A stretch of 31,082 nucleotides of DNA from SLRI01 sp964576715 (lineage in GTDB: Bacteria > Pseudomonadota > Alphaproteobacteria > Geminicoccales > Geminicoccaceae), in assembly GCA_964576715.1 (NCBI GenBank), contig CAZNWE010000050.1:1-31082 (forward strand), read 5' to 3'. Under the pieces are notes generated by a model that saw only the letters and a list, made by a program, of their open reading frames with translations, did no database searches and was not told the DNA's origin. Positions 15,801 through 22,275 of the stretch are shown in pieces. A program made the position numbers and the translations under genes. The stretch's first letter is position 1. Every line of letters starts with the position of its first letter.

Positions 15801-16910
15801 ATGGCATGGGATGGACAGATCGGGCCGCCGCGTGGCGCACGGCATCGGGTGCCGGGTGCGCCGGACCTGTCCATCCGCCGGCCGCCGAGCCGGCGCTGCC
15901 TGCTCGCCAGCGCCGCCGGCTGGGCGGCCGTGGCAGCGACGACGCTGCCGGTCCGGGCGGCACTGCCGGAACAGCCGGCGGCCGCCGCCGCGCCGACGGC
16001 GCCCGACGGGCCTTGGCCGCTCGCTGGCGACGTTGTCGGCCGCCTCGACCACCTGGTCACCGACGGCGAGCGGACGCTGATCGACATCGCCCTCGAGCGC
16101 GATCTCGGGATTCTCGGGATCTCGGCGCTCAATCCCGGCGTCGACGTCTGGATTCCCGGCCGCGAGCGGCTGGTGACGCTGCCGACGGCACAGGTGCTGC
16201 CGGAGCACGAGCGACGCGGCATCATCGTCAATCTCGCCGAGCTTCGCCTCTACCATTTTCCGGCCGCCGACACGGTGCCGTTCGTGCACACCATCGGGAT
16301 CGGCCGCGAAGGCTTCTCCACCCCCCTTGGCACGACCACCGTCACCCGCAAGCAGGCGGACCCGAGCTGGTATCCGACCGAGGCGACGCGTGCCGACCGC
16401 CCCGACCTGCCGAGCGTCGTCCCGGCCGGGCCGGACAACCCGCTCGGCCGCCATGCTCTCTATTTGGGGTTTCCGACCTACCTCATCCACGGCACCAACA
16501 AGCCCTACGGTGTCGGCCGCCGGGTCAGCAGGGGCTGCATCCGGATGTACCCGCACGCCGTCGCCACGCTGTTCGAACGCGTGCCGGTCGGCACGCCGGT
16601 GCGCATCATGAACGACCCGATCAAGCTCGGCTGGTCCGCCGGCGAGCTCTATCTCGAGGTGCACCCGGATCTCGAGCAGCTCGACGAGCTCGAGGCGCAT
16701 TACAGCTTCACCAAGAAGCCGCCACCGGACATCGCACCGCGGATCATCGAAAAGGCCGGCGAGGCGCGCTCGCGGCTGGCCTGGGAGGTGATCGAGCTGG
16801 AGCTGGCCAACCGGCGCGGCGTGCCGGTGCGCATCACCCGGCCAGCCGTGGCCAGCGTCCACCAGCGGCATCGCTCGACCATCCCGAGCGACTTCATGCG
16901 CGTCTATTGA
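15801..16910 (+). CDS. ErfK/YbiS-type L,D-transpeptidase
   Basis: A 369-residue exported L,D-transpeptidase. The N-terminus has S-R-R-C-L-L before a hydrophobic segment (residues 30-53, possible Tat signal). A LysM-like segment follows (about 83-128, LDHLVTDGERTLIDIALERD to WIPG), then the YkuD catalytic domain: GIIVNLAELRLYHFP, VPAGPDNPLGRHALYLGF, YLIHGTNKP (His230) and GVGRRVSRGCIRMYPH (Cys246). This order and wording match the ErfK/YbiS/YcfS group, which in E. coli links Lpp to peptidoglycan, rather than the YcbB cross-linking group. It begins 12 bases after the lipoprotein gene that is its natural candidate substrate. The true start could be an internal one nearer the twin arginines. Confidence 0.93.
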   Translation: MAWDGQIGPPRGARHRVPGAPDLSIRRPPSRRCLLASAAGWAAVAATTLPVRAALPEQPAAAAAPTAPDGPWPLAGDVVGRLDHLVTDGERTLIDIALERDLGILGISALNPGVDVWIPGRERLVTLPTAQVLPEHERRGIIVNLAELRLYHFPAADTVPFVHTIGIGREGFSTPLGTTTVTRKQADPSWYPTEATRADRPDLPSVVPAGPDNPLGRHALYLGFPTYLIHGTNKPYGVGRRVSRGCIRMYPHAVATLFERVPVGTPVRIMNDPIKLGWSAGELYLEVHPDLEQLDELEAHYSFTKKPPPDIAPRIIEKAGEARSRLAWEVIELELANRRGVPVRITRPAVASVHQRHRSTIPSDFMRVY

Positions 16911-16933
16911 GGCTGCCGACAGCGCCGGCAGCC
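16911..16933 (+). terminator. Hairpin directly after the transpeptidase stop codon
   Basis: GGCTGCCG (16911-16918) pairs perfectly with CGGCAGCC (16926-16933) across a 7-base loop, beginning at the base after the TGA. There is no U-tract, so it could be a Rho-assisted terminator or an mRNA 3'-end stabiliser. It lies between convergent genes. Confidence 0.45.
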
Positions 16934-17013
16934 GGCGACGCGGCCGATGAGCGGCGCCGGCCGGGCCGTTCGATCGCCGCCGCCGAGACGCCACGCCGAC
17001 AGGCGGCGAGCGG

Positions 17014-18687
17014 CTATGAACGCTGGCGCGCCAATGCAGCGGCGCGGATCTGGCTGAGCGACTGGCGCGGCGTGATGGCCTCCGGGTCCATCTCGATCTC
17101 GATCAGCGTCGGCCGGTCGGCGGCGAGTGCCGCGGCGAATGCCGGGGCGAAATCGGCGGTCTCTTCGACCCGCGCACCAATCGCGCCGTAGGCTGCGGCG
17201 AGCCTGACGAAATCCGGGTTCTCGAGCGCCGTGCCGACGATCCGCTTGGGGTATTCGCGCTCCTGGTGCATGCGGATCGTGCCGTACATGCCGTTATTGA
17301 ACACCAGGATCACGATCGGCAGCCGATACTGGCACGCGGTGGCGAGCTCCTGGCCGGTCATCAAGAAGCAGCCGTCACCGGCGAAGCAGACGACCGGGCG
17401 GTCGGGATGCTCGAGCTTGGCGGCGATCGCCGCCGGCAGGCCGTAGCCCATCGAGCCCGAGGTCGGGGCGAGCTGCGAGCGAAACCTGCCGTAGCTGTAG
17501 AAGCGGTTGCACCAGGCCGAATAATTGCCGGCACCGTTGGTGACGATCGCCTCGCGCGGCAGGGTTCGGCGCAAGTCCGCCATGATCGCCGGCATCTGCA
17601 CCGCACCCGGGATGGGAATCGGGGCGATGTGCTCCAGGTAGGCCGCGTGGCCGGCCGCGGTGCTCTCGGCCCAGGAGCGGTCCCCGACCGGCGGTTCGGC
17701 GGCCAGACGCTCGGCCATGGCCGGCAGGCTGCAGTGGATCAAAAGGTCCGGCTGGTAGACCCGGCCGAGCTCCTCGGCGCCATTGAGCACGTGGACCATG
17801 CGCTGGCGCGGCTGCGGCAGGTCGATCAGGGTGTAGGCGTCGGTGGTCATCTCGCCCAGCCGGGCGCCGATGACGAGCACCAGATCGGCCTCGTTGAGCC
17901 GTCCGACCAGCGCCGGATTGGCGCCGATGCCGAGATCGCCGACATAGCAGCGGTGGTTGTTGTCGAGATAGTCCTGGCGGCGAAAGACGACGGCGGTGGC
18001 CAGGTCGTTGGCCTCGACGAAGCGGCGGATGTCGGCGATGCCTTGCGGGCTCCAGCCACCGCCGCCGAGCACCAGAAGTGGCCGCTCGGCGCTGCTGAGC
18101 CAGCCCATCAGCGTCGCGACCGAGGTGGGATCGGGATAGCTCAGCGTCGGCTGGTAGGGTCGGCCGGGGGCAGTCTCGACTTCGCTCGTCAGCATGTCCT
18201 CCGGGAGGGCCAGGACGACGGGCCCCGGCCGGCCGGAGGTGGCGGTCAGCATCGCGCGATGGATGAACTCGGGCAGCCGCCGGGCGTCGTCGATCTCGGC
18301 GACCCACTTGGCCATGCCGCCGAACATCTGCCGGTAGTCGACCTCCTGGAAGGCCTCGCGCTCGCGGGCACCGCTGTCGATCTGGCCGATCAGGAGCAGC
18401 ATTGGCGTGCTGTCTTGTGCTGCGACATGCACACCTGAGCTGGCGTTGGTGGCGCCGGGGCCGCGGGTCACGAAGCAGACGCCGGGCCGCCCGGTGAGCT
18501 TGCCGTGCGCCTCGGCCATCATCGCCGCCCCGCCTTCCTGGCGGCAGATGACGAAGTCGATATCATTGCGACCGTGCAGCGCGTCGAGCGCCTCGAGATA
18601 GCTCTCGCCCGGCACGCCGAAGATCCGCCGCGTGCCGTGTCGTACCAGTTCCTCGATCAGGATCCGGCCCCCCGAACGTCGCATCAT
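17014..18687 (-). CDS. Thiamine-diphosphate enzyme, acetolactate synthase large-subunit-like
   Basis: A 557-residue ThDP enzyme with three domains. N-terminal: GGRILIEELVRHGTRRIFGVPGE and FVICRQEGGAAMMAEAHGKLTGRPGVCFVTRGPGATN, including the Glu that activates the cofactor. Central domain: WLSSAERPLLVLGGGGWSPQG. C-terminal ThDP/Mg site: CFAGDGCFLMTGQELATACQYRLPIVILVFNNGMYGTIRM (GDG to NN motif). It resembles acetolactate synthase large subunits, but no regulatory small subunit or ilvC is adjacent; relatives include glyoxylate carboligase, sulfoacetaldehyde acetyltransferase and oxalyl-CoA decarboxylase. It begins 57 bases after the HPr gene and may be at the tail of that operon. Start ATG at 18687 (a second ATG follows at once) with GGGGAG upstream. 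Confidence 0.85.
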   Translation of the reverse strand: MMRRSGGRILIEELVRHGTRRIFGVPGESYLEALDALHGRNDIDFVICRQEGGAAMMAEAHGKLTGRPGVCFVTRGPGATNASSGVHVAAQDSTPMLLLIGQIDSGAREREAFQEVDYRQMFGGMAKWVAEIDDARRLPEFIHRAMLTATSGRPGPVVLALPEDMLTSEVETAPGRPYQPTLSYPDPTSVATLMGWLSSAERPLLVLGGGGWSPQGIADIRRFVEANDLATAVVFRRQDYLDNNHRCYVGDLGIGANPALVGRLNEADLVLVIGARLGEMTTDAYTLIDLPQPRQRMVHVLNGAEELGRVYQPDLLIHCSLPAMAERLAAEPPVGDRSWAESTAAGHAAYLEHIAPIPIPGAVQMPAIMADLRRTLPREAIVTNGAGNYSAWCNRFYSYGRFRSQLAPTSGSMGYGLPAAIAAKLEHPDRPVVCFAGDGCFLMTGQELATACQYRLPIVILVFNNGMYGTIRMHQEREYPKRIVGTALENPDFVRLAAAYGAIGARVEETADFAPAFAAALAADRPTLIEIEMDPEAITPRQSLSQIRAAALARQRS

Positions 18688-18744
18688 CGCTTGCAGTCTC
18701 CCCGGCCAAACCCGTGACATCGACCGGCGCCATCGCCCCGGCAC

Positions 18745-19092
18745 TCAATCGGTCTCGTCGAAGCCCCGCTCGATCAGCGCTCTCAGGCCGGCCAGGGCCG
18801 CCTCGGCCTGCGGGCCACGCGCCTCCATGGCGAGGTCGGCGCCGCGCGCGGCGGCCAGCATCATCAGCCCGAGTATCGAGGTGGCCGGGACGCGCATGTC
18901 GTCGCGCTCGATGGTCACCTCGGCATCGAAGGCGGCGGCCAGCCGGACGAACTTGGCGGCGGCCCGGGCGTGCAGGCCGCGACTGTTGACGATCGTGCAG
19001 GTCGCCCGGAGCGGTGTCGCGCCGCTGCCGCCGGTCGGGTCGGGCAGTGTCGGGTCGGGCAGTGGCCCGTCGTCGCCGTGCTGCGTGCTCAA
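18745..19092 (-). CDS. ptsH: HPr phosphocarrier protein with N-terminal tail
   Basis: HPr passes phosphate between enzyme I and EIIA proteins. The domain shows the active-site His in NSRGLHARAAAKFV, the regulatory Ser in VPATSILGLMMLAA (target of HprK), and the usual ending helix EAALAGLRALIERGF. The start is uncertain: no ATG lies between the upstream stop and the domain. A TTG at 19092, five bases after the EIIA stop, gives 115 residues with a roughly 28-residue tail ahead of the domain that contains L-P-D-P-T twice, encoded by a perfect 15-bp duplication. With this start the His is residue 41 and the Ser residue 72. No sugar-specific EIIB/EIIC genes are near, so a regulatory rather than transport role is likely. 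Confidence 0.87.
   Translation of the reverse strand: MSTQHGDDGPLPDPTLPDPTGGSGATPLRATCTIVNSRGLHARAAAKFVRLAAAFDAEVTIERDDMRVPATSILGLMMLAAARGADLAMEARGPQAEAALAGLRALIERGFDETD
19034..19063. repeat. Perfect 15-bp tandem duplication in the HPr tail
   Basis: GTCGGGTCGGGCAGT occurs at 19034-19048 and again at 19049-19063 without mismatch. On the coding strand it duplicates the residues L-P-D-P-T in the N-terminal tail of HPr. Confidence 0.9.
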
Positions 19093-19097
19093 CGCGA

Positions 19098-19505
19098 TCA
19101 GCCGCGCTGCGGCGAGAGCAGCTTGCTCGCCACGTTGATGTACTTCTTGCCGGCGTCCTGCGCCTCGCTCACCGCCGTCGCGAGGTCGCAATCGACGCGC
19201 ACCCCGGCGAGCTTGATCAGCATCGGCAGGTTCACCCCGGCGATGACCTCGAGCCCCGGCCGCTCGAGCGTCGAGATGGCGAGGTTGGAGGGCGTGCCGC
19301 CGAACATGTCGGTCAGGATGATGACACCCTCGCCGGTATCGGTGGCGTCGACCGCGTCGACGATGTCCTGCCGGCGACGCTCGATGTCGTCGTCGGCATC
19401 GATGCTGATCGCCCGGATCTGCTGCTGCGGGCCGACCACGTGCTGCATCGCCGCGACGAACTCGTCGGCGAGGCGACCGTGGGTTACCAGGACGAGCCCG
19501 ATCAT
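19098..19505 (-). CDS. PTS EIIA component, mannose family
   Basis: A 135-residue EIIA-Man-type protein: MIGLVLVTHGRLADEFVAAM with the phosphorylated His9 in THG, DTGEGVIILTDMFGGTPSNLA, and the VIAGVNLPMLIKLA strand-helix. In sugar transport this domain hands phosphate to EIIB; in alphaproteobacteria a free-standing EIIA-Man accompanies HPr and HprK without a permease and is believed to be regulatory. It sits 28 bases after rapZ and five bases before the HPr start, in one operon. GAGGGA precedes the ATG at 19505. Confidence 0.93.
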   Translation of the reverse strand: MIGLVLVTHGRLADEFVAAMQHVVGPQQQIRAISIDADDDIERRRQDIVDAVDATDTGEGVIILTDMFGGTPSNLAISTLERPGLEVIAGVNLPMLIKLAGVRVDCDLATAVSEAQDAGKKYINVASKLLSPQRG

Positions 19506-19533
19506 GCTCCCTCGACTGTGCTGCCGCCGGCGA

Positions 19534-20529
19534 TCACGGCTCGCTCGCCGTTGCCGGCGACTGCGGCACTGCGGCAGCGCCGGCCACCGCGGGCCCGGCC
19601 GGCGACGCGGTGGCGAGCGGCCGGCCGCGGGCGGCCAGTTCGCGATGCAGCGTGCTTACCTCGTAACCCGCGGCGCGCAAAGCCCGGGACAGTCGCTCGG
19701 TGACGAAAACCGAGCGGTGCTGACCGCCGGTGCAGCCGACCGCGATGGTCAGGTAGCTCTTGCCTTCATCCTGAAAGCGCGGCAGCAGGGTGTCGAGCAA
19801 CGCCAACAGCCGGCGCTCGAAATCGGCATAGCCCGGATCGCCCTCGACATGCGCCTGCACGGCCGGATCGAGCCCGGTCAACGGCTTCAGTTCGGCGACG
19901 TAATGCGGGTTCTGCAGGAAGCGGACGTCGAACACGAGATCCGCCTCGCGCGGCAGACCGCGACGGTAGGCGAACGACACACAGCTGATGGTCAAGCCGT
20001 GGCCCGGCTCGGTGTGGCCGAATTGGCCGACGAGGCGGCGGTTGAGGTCGGGCAGCGACAGCCCGGTCGTATCGATCACGACATCCGCGGCATCGGCGAG
20101 CGGGGCGAGCAGCGCCCGTTCGGCAGCGATGCCGTCCTGCACCGGTCGATCGGCGGCCAGGGGGTGCCGCCGTCGGGTCTCGGTAAAGCGTTGCTGCAGC
20201 GCCTCGTCGTCGCAGTCGAAGAACACGAGACTGACCGCAACCGCCGGATGGGCGCGCGCCAAGCCGGCCACCAGGCCCGCCAGTCGCTTGGGATCGAAGG
20301 CGCGGGTGCGGCTGTCGAGACCGATCGCGAGGTCGCGCTCGAGACCGTCGTCAAGCCGCACGAAGCGCTCGATCAGCGGGATCGGCAGGTTGTCGATCGC
20401 CTCGAAACCCTGATCCTCGAGGATCTTCAGGCAGCTCGTCCGGCCGGCGCCCGACAGGCCGGTGACGATGACGAGGCGCCGCCTGGTCGGGGCGGTCGAC
20501 GTCTTCGGGGCGGGCGTCGACGTCGTCAA
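19534..20529 (-). CDS. rapZ: RapZ family nucleotide-binding protein (RNase adapter)
   Basis: A 331-residue RapZ/YvcJ protein. The N-terminal P-loop domain reads VIVTGLSGAGRTSCLKILEDQGFEAIDNLP (Arg replaces the usual Lys, which I recall as common in alphaproteobacterial members), and the C-terminal domain contains FDVRFLQNPHYV and the near-invariant YLTIAVGCTGGQHRSVFV. In E. coli RapZ directs RNase E to a small RNA controlling glucosamine-6-phosphate synthesis; the alphaproteobacterial role is less clear. The conserved domain starts about 19 residues after a TTG at 20529 whose last two bases overlap the hprK TGA (TTGA), and I choose it because no ATG fits. The C-terminal 40 residues are an Ala/Pro-rich extension. 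Confidence 0.9.
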   Translation of the reverse strand: MTTSTPAPKTSTAPTRRRLVIVTGLSGAGRTSCLKILEDQGFEAIDNLPIPLIERFVRLDDGLERDLAIGLDSRTRAFDPKRLAGLVAGLARAHPAVAVSLVFFDCDDEALQQRFTETRRRHPLAADRPVQDGIAAERALLAPLADAADVVIDTTGLSLPDLNRRLVGQFGHTEPGHGLTISCVSFAYRRGLPREADLVFDVRFLQNPHYVAELKPLTGLDPAVQAHVEGDPGYADFERRLLALLDTLLPRFQDEGKSYLTIAVGCTGGQHRSVFVTERLSRALRAAGYEVSTLHRELAARGRPLATASPAGPAVAGAAAVPQSPATASEP

Positions 20530-21086
20530 TAGACGCGCTCCCCGGTCAGCAGCAGCCGCACGCGGGCGACCGCCGAGCTGCTGCAGGCGCGCAAGCGGGC
20601 GCAGCAGAGGTCGATGCCGGCGAGGCGCACACACTCGGGCGGCGGCAGCCGCTCGGCGTCGTCGCCTGGCTCGCCGAGGCGGAGCACCAGGGTGATCCGC
20701 ACCTGCTCGCGTGCCGGCAGACGATAGATGCCGTGGCCGCGCAGCTCGAGCAGGCCAGGGTCGCCGGGCGACCGGGCGATCAGCTGCCCGGCCACTGCCT
20801 CGAGCCGGACGAGGTCGTCGGCGACCAGCAGGGCGCCGCTGTCGATCAGGCGGAGCGCGAGATCGCTCTTGCCGCTGCCGGACGCGCCGAGCAGCAGCAC
20901 CCCGTTGCCGAGCCAGGCGACCGCCGTGCCGTGGACGACGGCTTGGCGAGCCGGTGCCCGCGCCGTATCGCCAGACCCAGGATCGCCAGATGCGGCATCG
21001 CCCGGTGCGGCATCAGCCTGTGCGGCATCACCAAGTGCGGTCGGACGGCCGGCAGCGGGCGGCTCAACCCGGTGGTCGTCGGCCAT
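20526..21086 (-). CDS. hprK: HPr kinase/phosphorylase, short alphaproteobacterial form
   Basis: A 186-residue protein with only the C-terminal kinase domain, as is usual in alphaproteobacteria (full-length firmicute forms are about 310). Visible are VHGTAVAW, Walker A GASGSGKSDLALRL at 67-80, the LLVADDLVRLE acidic pair (Asp90-Asp91) and LELRGHGIYRLP. HprK phosphorylates the regulatory Ser of HPr and removes that phosphate. The ATG at 21086 is the nearest to the domain and gives a 45-residue Ala/Asp/Gly-rich tail encoded by 15-bp repeats; the frame stays open upstream to 21383 through another repeat array, so the start is uncertain. The TGA overlaps the rapZ TTG. Confidence 0.88.
   Translation of the reverse strand: MADDHRVEPPAAGRPTALGDAAQADAAPGDAASGDPGSGDTARAPARQAVVHGTAVAWLGNGVLLLGASGSGKSDLALRLIDSGALLVADDLVRLEAVAGQLIARSPGDPGLLELRGHGIYRLPAREQVRITLVLRLGEPGDDAERLPPPECVRLAGIDLCCARLRACSSSAVARVRLLLTGERVY
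20991..21050. repeat. 15-bp imperfect tandem repeats in the hprK 5' coding region
   Basis: TGCGGCATC-like units begin at 20991, 21006, 21021 and 21036 (the last one TGCGGTCGG), a strict 15-base period. On the coding strand they give five-residue repeats of the G-D-A-A-x / A-D-A-A-x type in the N-terminal tail of HprK. Confidence 0.75.
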
Positions 21087-21162
21087 TGCCGCACCCCGCC
21101 GAGCCGCCGCACCCCGCTGACCCACCGCACCCCGCTGACCCGCCGCACCCCGCTGACCCAGG
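21087..21162. repeat. 18-bp tandem repeats just upstream of the hprK start
   Basis: GCACCCCGC occurs at 21091, 21109, 21127 and 21145, exactly 18 bases apart, and the last three units share CCGCACCCCGCTGA. Read on the hprK strand it is a six-residue G-Q-R-G-A-A repeat in frame with hprK. The rest of the 312-base stretch between hprK and ptsN (to 21398) holds no gene I can support. Confidence 0.8.
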
Positions 21163-21398
21163 GAGATAGCGTCGAGCGATCGACGAGCGGCGCGCCGGCC
21201 CTGGCCGACACCGCACCGCCTGCTGGTCGCCAAGAGCATGCCTGCCGCTCCCCAACCGCATCGGCCCCGAATGCAAGGGCCCCAAATCCCCTGGCCCCGG
21301 CACTGCGGGTTGCAGCGTTGCAGGTCCAGGACCACCCTGCCACCAGGCAAATGGCTCGCAACCGAGCCACTTGAAGGTGGCATGTCTTCGGCGGGCGC

Positions 21399-21866
21399 TC
21401 AAGCCGCCCGCGGCTCGCGCCGGCCGACCAGCAGGTCGAAAGCCTGGGTCGGATTGCCCGCATGGCGCAAGGCCGCGCACAGCGCATCGTCGCGAAACAC
21501 CCGAGCGACCCGGGCCAGCGCCTTGAGATGCTCGGCTGCCGCGTCGGTCGGTGCGAGGAGCAGAAACACGAGGTCGACGGGTTCCTCGTCGAGGGCATCG
21601 AAGCTCACCGGTGTGTCGAGCCTAGCGAAGACGCCGACCAGCCGTTCGAGCTCGGCCAACTTGGCGTGCGGAATGGCGAGGCCGTCGCCGATCCCGGTGG
21701 TGCCGAGCTTCTCGCGGTTGAGCAGTGCTTCGAGCACCGCCCCGGTCTCCAGCCCGTGCGCCTCGGCGACCCGCTCGGCCAGCGCCCGCAACACCTGGCG
21801 CTTGCTGTTCGCCTTGAGGTCCAGAACGACCGCCCCAGGGGTCAAGATGTCGGCAAGCTCGATCAT
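21399..21866 (-). CDS. ptsN: PTS-Ntr regulatory EIIA protein
   Basis: A 155-residue EIIA-Ntr: IELADILTPGAVVLDLKANSKRQVL, EALLNREKLGTTGIGDGLAIPHAKL with the phosphorylated His67, VDLVFLLLAPTDAAAEHLKALA, and the closing helices. It receives phosphate from enzyme I-Ntr via HPr/NPr and regulates potassium uptake, nitrogen responses and other processes. It lies downstream of rpoN as in most proteobacteria, but with a 405-base interval in place of the usual hpf/raiA gene. A GGAAGGA ribosome site precedes the ATG at 21866. Confidence 0.95.
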   Translation of the reverse strand: MIELADILTPGAVVLDLKANSKRQVLRALAERVAEAHGLETGAVLEALLNREKLGTTGIGDGLAIPHAKLAELERLVGVFARLDTPVSFDALDEEPVDLVFLLLAPTDAAAEHLKALARVARVFRDDALCAALRHAGNPTQAFDLLVGRREPRAA

Positions 21867-21924
21867 GCTGATCCTTCCAGGTCCGCACCCAGCGCGCCGC
21901 TATATGGGCATGCTACCCGCAAAG

Positions 21925-22275
21925 TCACCTGCTACCCGCAGCATCGAAAGCCTCGTTCGGCGTGGCATGCGCACCGCCGATGCCAACCGCACTCGGGGTC
22001 GGTGACTGCCGCGCCCGGGCCAGCGCCGAGCGGTGCGGCAAGCCTGCCGGTCGAGCCGCCGGCGCGCATGCCGGCACGACCAGGGAGACCCCGCCCTTGG
22101 TCCAGAGCGTCGCGAACCATGCGAGATGCGGTGTCGGGCAGGCGTCGTCAAGCGGCGGCCGGCGGCCGCACCACCACATGGCCAAAGCTTCAGCGAACGG
22201 TAAGCGCCGCGGCAACGGCCGCCGTCCCCGACCCCCGAAGCCGGTCTGGCCACGCCTGCTTGGGGGCGCGCTCAT
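21925..22275 (-). CDS. Hypothetical 116-residue open frame coupled to rpoN
   Basis: This frame begins with an ATG that overlaps the rpoN stop (ATGA at 22275-22272), the same coupling used elsewhere in this window, and ends at the TGA at 21925-21927. The predicted protein starts MSAPPSRRGQTGFGGRGRR, is rich in Arg, Pro, Ala and Trp, and has a mildly hydrophobic stretch (LAWFATLWTKGGVSLVVPAC). Third-position G/C is about three quarters, lower than in the sure genes. I recognise no family. It may be a real lineage-specific gene or chance; otherwise the interval is empty. Confidence 0.25.
   Translation of the reverse strand: MSAPPSRRGQTGFGGRGRRPLPRRLPFAEALAMWWCGRRPPLDDACPTPHLAWFATLWTKGGVSLVVPACAPAARPAGLPHRSALARARQSPTPSAVGIGGAHATPNEAFDAAGSR

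Noticed and set aside
20941..21165. CRISPR array
   Set aside because: The repeats at hprK are 15 and 18 bp, directly adjacent and coding in frame, with no spacers of constant length and no cas genes.
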